21,769 bases of DNA from Bacillota bacterium (GTDB lineage: Bacteria; Bacillota; Clostridia; Christensenellales; CAG-138). The stretch spans positions 1 to 21,769 of the forward strand of contig JAEZGQ010000067.1 in the NCBI GenBank assembly GCA_023416895.1. Reading direction: 5' to 3'. Under the pieces are notes generated by a model. It had not been told where the DNA came from and did no database searches. It worked only from the letters and a program-made list of their open reading frames with translations. How positions within the stretch are numbered: position 1 is the stretch's first letter; the number at the start of each line of letters is the position of its first letter. Position numbers and translations under genes: made by a program. This document shows positions 7,223 through 13,744 of the stretch, one piece after another.

Positions 7223-8163
7223 TACCTGCTCCCCTCCTTCTTAGAAAAGCTGATGCGCGGGTCAAGCAGCACCATCAAAAGGTCGCCGAGGATCAAGCCG
7301 ATGATGCCCACCGTGGCATACAGTACCACAATGCCCTGCACCATGTTGTTGTCCTGCTTTTTGATGACGTCCACCAAAAGCCCGCCCATGCCGGGGATGC
7401 TGTAGAGAGATTCGAGGTAGATGGAGCCGATTACGGTGTTAAGAAGCGAAGTCGGCAAATATTGCGCCATCGGCACAACGGCATTTCTAAAGATGTGGCG
7501 GTACATGATTTTTCCGCTCGATACGCCTTTTATTTTCGCGAGCTGCACGTAATCCTTGGTGCTCTGATCCACCATGTAGCGCCTGAGCCACATCGCGTAG
7601 TAGACGATGTTGCCAAGCGACATCGACAATACGGGCAAAATCCACGAAACCCAGTTGGAGGGATTGAACAAAAGACTTATGCCCAAAATTTCGGTGCCGT
7701 AAAGCTGAATGAACAAATAGTAAACCGCCGCAGGCACCGCCTGGATAAACACGATAAACACCGTGCCCAAATGGTCGAAAAACTTATTTTTGTATTTGGC
7801 CATGAGCGTTCCCATGGGGAGTCCCAAAAGAAGCGCCACCAAAATAGAAAGGCAGCCGAACTTCACCGAAATGGGGATTTTCGGCGCGAGGATCGTCGTT
7901 ACGGGCACATCCATGCGGAAAATGCGGGAAACACCCAAGTCGCCCTGAAAGAACGCCTTGAAGAAGTTCCATAGCTGAACGTACATGGGTTTTGTTAAGC
8001 CCATTTGCTCAAGGCCGTTTTGTATTTGAAATTCGCTCATCTTTTCGTAGTTGGGGAAGTAACCCTCGATGGGCATCTGCCTTAACAGCACGAATACGAT
8101 GGCGAGAATCAAAAGCAGCGTTAGAAAGGAACGCAGAAACCGTTTGGAAAGGTATTTGAGCAT
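7222..8163 (-). CDS. oppB: Oligopeptide ABC importer permease, OppB type
   Basis: This 313-residue permease partners OppC. It begins with the classic OppB start (MLKYLSKRFLRSFLTLLLIL, a first membrane helix). It then shows the extracytoplasmic segment with YVQLWNFFKAFFQGDLGVS, the permease core and the EAA loop DYVQLAKIKGVSSGKIMYRH. The C-terminus ends with YSIPGMGGLLVDVI and LLDPRISF, as usual for the family. An AAAGGA seven bases upstream supports the ATG at 8163. The 249-base gap from the oppA stop contains hairpins and probably sets a lower expression level for the membrane and ATPase genes than for oppA. Confidence 0.93.
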   Translation of the reverse strand: MLKYLSKRFLRSFLTLLLILAIVFVLLRQMPIEGYFPNYEKMSEFQIQNGLEQMGLTKPMYVQLWNFFKAFFQGDLGVSRIFRMDVPVTTILAPKIPISVKFGCLSILVALLLGLPMGTLMAKYKNKFFDHLGTVFIVFIQAVPAAVYYLFIQLYGTEILGISLLFNPSNWVSWILPVLSMSLGNIVYYAMWLRRYMVDQSTKDYVQLAKIKGVSSGKIMYRHIFRNAVVPMAQYLPTSLLNTVIGSIYLESLYSIPGMGGLLVDVIKKQDNNMVQGIVVLYATVGIIGLILGDLLMVLLDPRISFSKKEGSR

Positions 8164-8215
8164 GTTCGTGTCCTTTCGTCAAAGTGAAGATCAAAGCGGG
8201 CATTTTTTACCAAAC

Positions 8216-8249
8216 GCCCGGCCGTCCCCTTTCCTGATGGACGGCGGGC
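8216..8249. repeat. GC-rich hairpin just upstream of oppB
   Basis: 8216-8227 pairs with 8239-8249 (GCCCGGCCGTCC with GGACGGCGGGC, one bulged base). No T-run follows on the minus strand, so it is not a clear terminator. It may protect the oppB-F mRNA end or be part of a processing site. Confidence 0.5.
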
Positions 8250-8341
8250 GGTGATGTTCTTATTCGGGTTGGGCGCTTAATAAGGAAAGAAGGGCATTGT
8301 CAGGCATTTAGGGCGCTGGTGGTAACCGATTGTTGCAATAT

Positions 8342-8373
8342 GCGCGGAACCCTCTGTTACAAGGGTTCCGCGC
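8342..8373 (-). terminator. oppA-oppB intercistronic stem-loop (partial terminator or mRNA-stabilising hairpin)
   Basis: A perfect 12-bp stem (GCGCGGAACCCT at 8342-8353 with its complement at 8362-8373) has an 8-base loop. It lies about 40 bases beyond the oppA stop on the minus strand. There is no T-run right after it, so complete termination is unlikely. Hairpins at this position in opp/dpp and mal operons commonly give an excess of binding-protein mRNA over permease mRNA. Confidence 0.65.
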
Positions 8374-8412
8374 CAGCAACCCGTGGAAACGGATTGGCTT
8401 TTGTGTGTTTTG

Positions 8413-10269
8413 TTAGTTGGAAAGACCCATCTTCGTAAGCCACTCGCTGTAGCTGGCTTCGTATTCCTCCATGGTGACGAAATGATCCTTGATGGTCTGC
8501 CCCTTGTAGCGGAGGTTCGACACGCCGCAGGGCGCGTACTGGCCTTCGAACAGGTCGAGCGTGGTGGCAATGTAGGTGGCGGGCATGATCATGTACGGTA
8601 CGATGATGGCATGCTCGATGAGAATGGCCTCGGCCTCGGCAAACGCGGCGTAACGCGCAGCGGTATCCGTAAGGGCCTTGGCAGCCTCGATCTTGGCGTA
8701 GTACTCGGTCATGATGGGCGTAAGTGCGTTGTTCTCATCGAGGTTTACGTCCATCTTGTTGTAGGAGTTGCCGGCATGGGTCACGTTGTCTTCATTGAGC
8801 TTAGGCGCGAAAGGCTCGGCCCAGGTGGACGGATCTTCATAGTCCGCACCCCAGTTGCAGCGCATGAACGAGTACACGCCCGCGCGGCGGGTCTTGGTGA
8901 GGAAGCTGTCGGCCGCTGCGCCGTTGAGGACGCAGGTCACATAGTCGGCGCCGAGCACGCTTTCGATTTGCTGCTTGACGAGGGTGGATTCGCTCTCCCA
9001 ATCCTTCATGTCCGCACGGTAGGTGATAACCATCTGGACGGGGAAGGTGACGCCGGCCGCTTCAAGCTCGGCGCGGGCCAGGTCGCGGTACTTCAGCGCT
9101 TCCGTTTCATTGTAGAAGTTATCGGCAATGCCGGCGAATTCGGGCAGGGCCGTATAGTCTACACCGTTTGCGCTCGTGAAGGTGCGCGGGGTGATGGTGT
9201 TCTGAATGACCTCAGAAACGTTTTCCGCATCGGTCGCTGCAATGGCGTACTCGCGGTTGAACGCGTACATGATGGACTTACGGAAGTTCTCGTTGGTCAC
9301 CGCGATCTTCCAGTCGCCCGGTGCCCAGGCTTCGTCATACTCCGGCTTAAAATTGAAGCAGAAGAAATAGGAGTAATCGGGTGCCGCGCGATCCTTGCTC
9401 AGGTATTGAGAATTGGTCTCGAGCCATTCGGGAACGATGTCGTTGCTGATTTCGGCGTAGTTAATCTCGCCGCGCAGCACCATCGCAGGCCCGAGGGTGG
9501 ACGATTCGGCGTTGTAGGTACGCTCGATCTTGGTGATGTGGATGTTGTCCGCATCCCAGTTGTTGTAGTTCTTCAAATAAACATGCTTAACCTGCGGCTC
9601 GTACTCAGAAAGGATGAAAGCGCCGCAATAGTACATTTTGTCGTTGGAGGTGCCGAAATCCGCTTTAAGCTCCTCAAGCTGCGGACCGTAGGCGGGCATA
9701 TAGCACACGTAGGTGAGGCAGGTGGGGAAGAACGGATAGTTGCCGTTGGTGATGTACTGGAGGGTATGCTCATCCACGGCCTTTACACCAACCTGCGAAA
9801 AATCGGTGATGGCGCCTTCTTCATACTCGGCAGCGTTCACGACGAAGCTCGTAATCATGTAGCTGGTGCCGCTTTCGTATTCCGCGGTCAAAACGTATTT
9901 GGCGGCGTCCACGAAGTCCTGCGCGGTAAGATCGGCAACCTCGTTGCCCTGATAGTCGTACCACTTCACGCCGTCGCGAAGGTGGAACGTCCAAACGGTG
10001 CCGTCGTCGGAAACTTCCCAGCTTTCAGCAAGTCCGGGCTTGAGCTTGCCGTACTGGTCGTACTCCACGAGGGTGTCGATGACGTTTGCGCCAACCTGTT
10101 GATCCCACGTGGTGGAGGCGACGAGGTAGTTGAGCGTGGATACTTCGGAAGCATACAACGTGCGGTATACGGCAGCATCATAATCAGCCGCTGCACCGGG
10201 AGTGCATGCGCCGAGCGTACCCGCTACCATTAAGAGACATAGCAACAGGGCAAAGGTTTTCTTCGTCAT
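8413..10269 (-). CDS. oppA: Oligopeptide-binding lipoprotein (SBP family 5), OppA/AmiA type
   Basis: This 618-residue binding protein captures peptides outside the cell for OppBCDF. A lipoprotein signal is clear: MTKKTFALLL, a hydrophobic stretch, then TLGAC with the lipidated cysteine at residue 22. The family-5 solute-binding pattern follows (GLAESWEVSDDGTVWTFHLR, then DGVKW and LTAQDFVDAAKYVL). The protein is long for this family but fits the OppA/AmiA branch of Gram-positive bacteria, in keeping with the AmiE/AmiF features of the ATPases downstream. The start at 10269 has AAGGAG 11 bases upstream and a well-placed sigma-A promoter at 10359-10387. It is the first gene of the operon. The true ligand (general oligopeptides or murein peptides) cannot be read from sequence. 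Confidence 0.93.
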   Translation of the reverse strand: MTKKTFALLLCLLMVAGTLGACTPGAAADYDAAVYRTLYASEVSTLNYLVASTTWDQQVGANVIDTLVEYDQYGKLKPGLAESWEVSDDGTVWTFHLRDGVKWYDYQGNEVADLTAQDFVDAAKYVLTAEYESGTSYMITSFVVNAAEYEEGAITDFSQVGVKAVDEHTLQYITNGNYPFFPTCLTYVCYMPAYGPQLEELKADFGTSNDKMYYCGAFILSEYEPQVKHVYLKNYNNWDADNIHITKIERTYNAESSTLGPAMVLRGEINYAEISNDIVPEWLETNSQYLSKDRAAPDYSYFFCFNFKPEYDEAWAPGDWKIAVTNENFRKSIMYAFNREYAIAATDAENVSEVIQNTITPRTFTSANGVDYTALPEFAGIADNFYNETEALKYRDLARAELEAAGVTFPVQMVITYRADMKDWESESTLVKQQIESVLGADYVTCVLNGAAADSFLTKTRRAGVYSFMRCNWGADYEDPSTWAEPFAPKLNEDNVTHAGNSYNKMDVNLDENNALTPIMTEYYAKIEAAKALTDTAARYAAFAEAEAILIEHAIIVPYMIMPATYIATTLDLFEGQYAPCGVSNLRYKGQTIKDHFVTMEEYEASYSEWLTKMGLSN

Positions 10270-10358
10270 TGTTCGTTTCTCTCCTTGTTCTTTTTAGAAT
10301 GCTGAGAAATGAAAAACCATACGAGGAGGCACACCGGATACCCCCGCCTGACCTCTCT

Positions 10359-10387
10359 ATTCTACACGCTTTTTTGGGGGAATTCAA
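10359..10387 (-). promoter_or_regulatory. Sigma-A promoter of the oppA operon
   Basis: On the minus strand, TTGAAT (10387-10382) is separated by exactly 17 bases from TAGAAT (10364-10359). Transcription would start near 10352 and give a leader of about 80 bases before the oppA start codon. Confidence 0.75.
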
Positions 10388-10634
10388 CAGGCTATATATA
10401 GTATATTCGCCGTTTGTCCCCGCTTCGCTCCTTGCGCGCAGCGCTCTTTCCTTTTTGGTTTTTTATGCGCTTTTTCGCCAGAGCTTTTTTCACTCGTTTT
10501 ATTGTATCAATTTTTTTTGCGATTTGAACTGTAAAAACTACGGTATATCTTGCAAAAAATACTTTACCATGCATGCCTTACCAGTATAAAGCGCATATTT
10601 CGCGGTTCTTTGGAAATTTATTATTAAGTTCGCG

Positions 10635-10646
10635 CAATGCGCATTG
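10635..10646. promoter_or_regulatory. Palindromic operator candidate overlapping a -35 box
   Basis: CAATGCGCATTG is a perfect 12-bp palindrome. Its right end overlaps the TTGACG -35 box of the small gene downstream. A repressor bound here would block that promoter; no regulator gene is in the window. Confidence 0.4.
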
Positions 10647-10671
10647 ACGCACGCGGATTGACGTGTATAAT
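10644..10671 (+). promoter_or_regulatory. Sigma-A promoter of the 58-aa gene
   Basis: TTGACG (10644-10649), a 16-base spacer and a perfect TATAAT (10666-10671). ATTGACG occurs again at 10658-10664 inside the spacer, a 7-base direct repeat 15 bases apart. The leader to the start codon at 10705 would be about 27 bases. Confidence 0.75.
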
Positions 10672-10704
10672 GTTTGATAGTTCTTTCACATTAGGAGATG
10701 AGCC

Positions 10705-10881
10705 ATGGCGAACAGCTTGGATGATTATTTTGAGGATTATCTACTTTCCAACGAATACGACCGCTTTGAAAGTTACCTCTTGAGCATCGTGCGCGATGCT
10801 TACCGTGCGGGTTTTCTTGCAGGTCTCGGTGCAGCCGAAGGCAATGTGCGCCCGCAGGTTCTTCCGCAGAAAAAAGACTAA
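10705..10881 (+). CDS. Small protein of unknown function (58 aa)
   Basis: The frame starts with MANSLDDYFEDYLLSNEYDR and ends with LPQKKD before TAA. Three things support it as a real gene despite its size: AGGAG at 10693-10697 with good spacing, a strong promoter with a perfect -10 box at 10666-10671, and a composition unlike random translation. The N-terminal half is acidic and aromatic (DDYFEDY). The middle is a probable amphipathic helix (ESYLLSIVRDAYRAGFLAGL), and the tail is basic. No membrane segment or signal peptide is seen. I do not recognise the family. It lies 198 bases ahead of carbamate kinase, which has its own promoter, and diverges from oppA. It could be a small regulator or partner protein, but nothing in the sequence decides this. 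Confidence 0.75.
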   Translation: MANSLDDYFEDYLLSNEYDRFESYLLSIVRDAYRAGFLAGLGAAEGNVRPQVLPQKKD

Positions 10882-10987
10882 AAGCGAGCGTTTTCTTAAA
10901 AGCGCGCTTCTTTGCCCCAAAAAGCGATTGCATTTCTCATTTTTTCTTTTTTCGCAAGAATATATCCCGTAGTAGCCCTGTTTTCGG

Positions 10988-11016
10988 TTGACACACGAAT
11001 TTGGGCATACTATAAT
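10988..11016 (+). promoter_or_regulatory. Consensus sigma-A promoter of arcC
   Basis: TTGACA (10988-10993), exactly 17 bases, then TATAAT (11011-11016): a perfect match to both hexamers and the ideal spacing. The start point would be near 11023, giving a leader of about 57 bases. Strong constitutive expression is expected unless a factor intervenes. Confidence 0.9.
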
Positions 11017-11079
11017 ATTCTCGCACACCAAATTTATTTTTAGCTTCATCAAAAAATAGTTAGGAGAACGCAGCAAGCC

Positions 11080-12018
11080 ATGAAAAAGATCGTCATCGCG
11101 CTTGGCGGCAATGCGCTTCAGGCAGCCGGCAAGCCCGCGACCGCCGAGGCCCAGCTCGAGGTTGTAGAAGAAACTTCCGAATACATCGTTGATATCATCG
11201 AAAACGGTTATAGCGTCGTGCTTGCACACGGAAACGGGCCGCAGGTCGGCCGTATCGTGTTGCAAAACGAATTTGCAACCCCCGTTTCCCCCGCCATGCC
11301 GTTTGACGTTTGCGGCGCCATGAGCCAGGGCATGATCGGCTACCACATGCAGCAGGGCCTTTCCAAGGTGCTTAAAAAGCGCGGCTCCGACAAGGAAGTT
11401 GTTACGGTTGTAACGCAGGTAGTGGTTGACCGCAACGACCCGAAGTTCAAAAGCCCCTCCAAGCCCATCGGCCCCTTCTACACCGCGGAAGAAGCGCAGA
11501 CCATCGCCGCCGAAAAGGGCTATACCCTCAAAGAGGACTCCGGCCGCGGTTGGCGCAGGGTTGTTGCCTCCCCCATGCCCGTTGAAATCGTAGAGCTCAA
11601 CGCCGTGAAGGCGCTTGTGAACGCAGGCTTCATCCCCATTACGGTAGGCGGCGGCGGCATTCCCGTAATCCGCAACGAAAAGGGCGACCTTGAAGGCACC
11701 GCTGCGGTAATTGACAAGGACCTTGCTTCCGAAAAGCTCGCCGAGGATTTGGACGCGGACGCGCTCGTAATTCTCACGGCTGTGGAAAAGGTTGCCATCA
11801 ACTACAACAAGCCCAACCAGCAGGAGCTCTCCACCCTCACCGTGGCCGAAGCCGAGCAGTATATAAAGGAAGGGCATTTTGCCCCCGGTTCCATGCTGCC
11901 AAAGATCGAGGCCGCGATCATGTTCGTGAAGAGCAAGCCCGGCCGCAAGGCCATCATCACCTCGCTCGATAAGGCGGCCGACGCACTTGCGGGCAAGGCA
12001 GGAACGACATTAAGCTAA
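11080..12018 (+). CDS. arcC: Carbamate kinase
   Basis: This 312-residue enzyme interconverts carbamoyl phosphate plus ADP with carbamate plus ATP. In fermentative bacteria it is used to gain ATP from arginine, agmatine, citrulline or purine breakdown. It shows the amino-acid-kinase fold motifs of the family: VIALGGNAL at the start, AHGNGPQVG, GAMSQGMIGYHMQ, SPSKPIGPFY, GGGGIPVI, AVIDKDLASEKLA, ILTAVEKVAINYNKP and GSMLPKIEAA. Length is standard. AGGAG at 11062-11066 is 13 bases from the ATG, longer than usual, and no better start exists. The gene stands alone, with its own consensus promoter and terminator. No arginine deiminase, ornithine carbamoyltransferase or purine-catabolism gene is in the window, so the source of its carbamoyl phosphate is not shown. 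Confidence 0.95.
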   Translation: MKKIVIALGGNALQAAGKPATAEAQLEVVEETSEYIVDIIENGYSVVLAHGNGPQVGRIVLQNEFATPVSPAMPFDVCGAMSQGMIGYHMQQGLSKVLKKRGSDKEVVTVVTQVVVDRNDPKFKSPSKPIGPFYTAEEAQTIAAEKGYTLKEDSGRGWRRVVASPMPVEIVELNAVKALVNAGFIPITVGGGGIPVIRNEKGDLEGTAAVIDKDLASEKLAEDLDADALVILTAVEKVAINYNKPNQQELSTLTVAEAEQYIKEGHFAPGSMLPKIEAAIMFVKSKPGRKAIITSLDKAADALAGKAGTTLS

Positions 12019-12025
12019 AAGCTTT

Positions 12026-12061
12026 TCAGGCGGATGGGAAACCCATCCGCCTGAGTTTTTT
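12026..12061 (+). terminator. Intrinsic terminator of arcC
   Basis: A perfect 13-bp GC-rich stem (12026-12038 with 12042-12054) with an AAA loop, followed by G and six T residues. It begins 8 bases after the arcC stop. Confidence 0.93.
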
Positions 12062-12115
12062 CAGCCACCGCACATGTCGCTGGCGGCGGTTGGATGCTTC
12101 CCTTGAAGGTTTTGC

Positions 12116-12156
12116 AAAAAAGTCCTTTGTGACGCGCATGTCGCTACAAAGGACTT
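12116..12156 (-). terminator. Intrinsic terminator of the bmpA-nup-nudix-lipoprotein run
   Basis: AAGTCCTTTGT (12120-12130) pairs with its perfect complement at 12146-12156 across a 15-base loop. On the minus strand the stem is followed by a run of T residues (the A-run at 12116-12121 on the plus strand). It is convergent with the arcC terminator and lies about 125 bases beyond the lipoprotein stop. Confidence 0.75.
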
Positions 12157-12199
12157 ACTTTATTTGAGCGCTCCTTTTACAGCGAAAGGTTACAGCTTG

Positions 12200-12219
12200 C
12201 CTTCCCCTCTGAGGGGAGG
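12200..12219. repeat. Short GC-rich inverted repeat
   Basis: CCTTCCCCTCTGAGGGGAGG folds as a hairpin with one bulged base. From memory it resembles a dispersed intergenic repeat seen in gut Clostridia genomes; that likeness needs a search. No gene covers it. Confidence 0.5.
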
Positions 12220-12267
12220 TTGCAGCGCTTTTACTCCTTAAGTCTTGGTTCGGCCTCGCTCTGAACA

Positions 12268-12283
12268 TGGCACGCTACGCTTA
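12268..12283 (-). repeat. Third copy of the 194-467 element end, at a stop codon
   Basis: Read on the minus strand, TAAGCGTAGCGTGCCA matches the right end of the 194-467 element (TAAGCATAGCGCGCCA) at 14 of 16 bases. In both places the three bases before it are GGG and its TAA is the stop codon of a minus-strand gene. I found no matching opposite end in 12019-12280, so this may be a solo end or a decayed copy. Confidence 0.45.
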
Positions 12284-13180
12284 CCCACCCGACTCCGTTT
12301 GCCCTGCCCATAGGTCTGATGTGTCGATGCGCACGATCCGCGCGACCCGCCATAGAAGCCCAAGCGCGTTGGGTGCATCGTTTGCGTTCAGTGCAACGTG
12401 GTAAATGGCAACATCATAACCGTCCGGTCCATAAAGCTTGATGATATCTAGTTCATACGTGCCGTTATCGCTTTCAACGCTGCCCGTAATCATGTACCGC
12501 TGGCGGCTGCCGGTCAAAAAGGACGTCCCTCGCGCATCGCAAGCATAGGTGCCGTTTTGAAACACCATAAATTGAGCCGGGTCAGTGTCGGTATATCCGA
12601 TGGGTTTTTCCAAAAAGGCGTTCGGCGGCTCCGTCGGCAGCACAAACTCCGCCGTACAATCCGCAAAGCATACTTCAAGGAAGTCCCGCGCCGCAGCCTC
12701 GCTCACGCGCAGCACCGCACCGTTCTCCGATATTTCCGCCGCCGGATGCTCGATGCCATAGGTGCAAAACAAGTTCGCCATCAGCCCCCAAAGGTAAACC
12801 TCATTGTCAAGGACGTGCTGGTTGGTGGTAGGTATGGTTTCAAAAAATTGCAGATCGTTATACTGAAAATCGTAGGCCGTTCTGTAGTCGAGCAAAAACT
12901 CCACAAGTGGAAGCATGTTCATAACGCTGTCGGGAATCGCCGCTGGCGTGTCGGCGCGCGTAATACCTGCCGTATCGTGCTCTGCCCATGTTGTATACAC
13001 CTCCGTTTGCACCCATGGCGCATCGGTTTGCGGCAAGTCGTCCGGCACGGCCGATGCCGTAGGCAATGGCGTGGCGCTTTGTACAGGCACAGGCGTATTA
13101 ATCAGCGCAGATGCACAACCGACGGTGAAAAGAAACAGAAGACCTGCCGCCAAACTCGCAAACAACCCGGCATTTTTCAT
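12281..13180 (-). CDS. Putative lipoprotein of unknown function
   Basis: This 299-residue protein starts MKNAGLFASL, with GGGAGGG just upstream; a longer frame to 13195 is possible but less likely. A hydrophobic signal ends at FTVGC (Cys22), a fair lipobox. A Thr/Pro/Ser-rich linker follows (about 30-55, TPLPTASAVPDD), then a globular domain of about 240 residues with several Cys and aromatic residues, and no family I recognise. It is probably anchored on the outer face of the membrane. It lies 83 bases after the Nudix gene on the same strand and could be the last gene of the nucleoside-importer transcript. Its TAA stop is shared with a repeat end like that at 467. Function cannot be assigned. 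Confidence 0.8.
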   Translation of the reverse strand: MKNAGLFASLAAGLLFLFTVGCASALINTPVPVQSATPLPTASAVPDDLPQTDAPWVQTEVYTTWAEHDTAGITRADTPAAIPDSVMNMLPLVEFLLDYRTAYDFQYNDLQFFETIPTTNQHVLDNEVYLWGLMANLFCTYGIEHPAAEISENGAVLRVSEAAARDFLEVCFADCTAEFVLPTEPPNAFLEKPIGYTDTDPAQFMVFQNGTYACDARGTSFLTGSRQRYMITGSVESDNGTYELDIIKLYGPDGYDVAIYHVALNANDAPNALGLLWRVARIVRIDTSDLWAGQTESGG

Positions 13181-13263
13181 TTTCCGCCCTCCCACAGCAA
13201 CAAACGATGTTATGAAAGCTTTCCTGCCGACTATAAGGCCGCCCGCGCCGCCCTCACTCTATC

Positions 13264-13689
13264 TTATTCATCAAGCTCCGCAAGATCATACACCCCGAAC
13301 CGCTCGCAGTCGCGCGCCACGGAAGGGGTAAGAAGCTCGCGCATTTCGCGTTTGTTCGCCCACAAATATGCCGTATGCTCATTAGAAAGCGTTACCGCAT
13401 CGCTTTTTGCGCGGCACAGCCACGTTAAAACCACAACATGCCTTCGCGCGTGCTTCACAAAGCCGCTTGCAAAAAGAAGCCGTTCAACCTCCACAGCAAG
13501 CCCTGCTTCCTCCAGCACTTCGCGTTTGAGCGCCTCCTCAAGCGCCTCACCGAATTCTAGCTTACCGCCCGCAAACTCGTACTCGCCCGCACCGAAGCGG
13601 TCGTACTCGGAGCGTTTCAAAAGAAGTGCCTTGCCTTCAAATAGCACAAGACCCTTCACCGCCACGCCGATGGTTTTGCCGCCCTCCAT
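13264..13689 (-). CDS. Nudix hydrolase
   Basis: This 141-residue protein has a complete Nudix box (G-x5-E-x7-REUxEExGU) at residues 42-64: GKLEFGEALEEALKREVLEE followed by AGL. The preceding GEYEFAGGK matches the substrate-side strand. Nudix enzymes hydrolyse nucleoside diphosphates linked to another group, such as damaged or excess NTPs, NDP-sugars or ADP-ribose. The length and lack of extra domains suggest a MutT-like housecleaning enzyme, but substrate cannot be read from the box. The ribosome site is weak (GGGGGG, 6 bases from the ATG at 13689). It lies 55 bases downstream of the nucleoside-importer permease gene on the same strand, which may link it to handling of imported nucleosides. 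Confidence 0.9.
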   Translation of the reverse strand: MEGGKTIGVAVKGLVLFEGKALLLKRSEYDRFGAGEYEFAGGKLEFGEALEEALKREVLEEAGLAVEVERLLFASGFVKHARRHVVVLTWLCRAKSDAVTLSNEHTAYLWANKREMRELLTPSVARDCERFGVYDLAELDE

Positions 13690-13744
13690 AAATTACCCCC
13701 CATGCCGCTTGCAACGCGGCCTTCCATTGTACGGCGCGTCAGGT

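Larger units (their letters stand above)
10270..10704. other. Divergent intergenic control region between oppA and the 58-aa gene
   Basis: This 435-base non-coding stretch is AT-rich compared with the flanking genes. It holds the oppA promoter (minus strand) and the promoter of the small plus-strand gene. Upstream of the oppA -35 box lies a near-palindrome at 10390-10411 with a perfect AT core (CTATATATAG, 10392-10401), a possible operator. A second, weaker minus-strand promoter-like pair, TTCAAA and TACAAT with 16 bases between, lies farther up near 10500-10530. Open frames in the region lack start and codon support, and I see no riboswitch or T-box features. Confidence 0.6.

Noticed and set aside
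8383..10233. 616-codon open frame on the plus strand opposite oppA
   Set aside because: It mirrors oppA in antisense, has no ribosome site or family motif, and oppA is certain from its lipobox and family pattern. Long antisense frames are common in GC-rich genes.
10270..10352. Riboswitch or T-box in the oppA leader
   Set aside because: The leader is only about 80 bases, with no T-box core, no paired terminator/antiterminator and no known aptamer motif.
10741..11877. 378-codon open frame on the minus strand opposite arcC
   Set aside because: It runs antisense to carbamate kinase and the 58-aa gene, with no ribosome site or recognisable domain.
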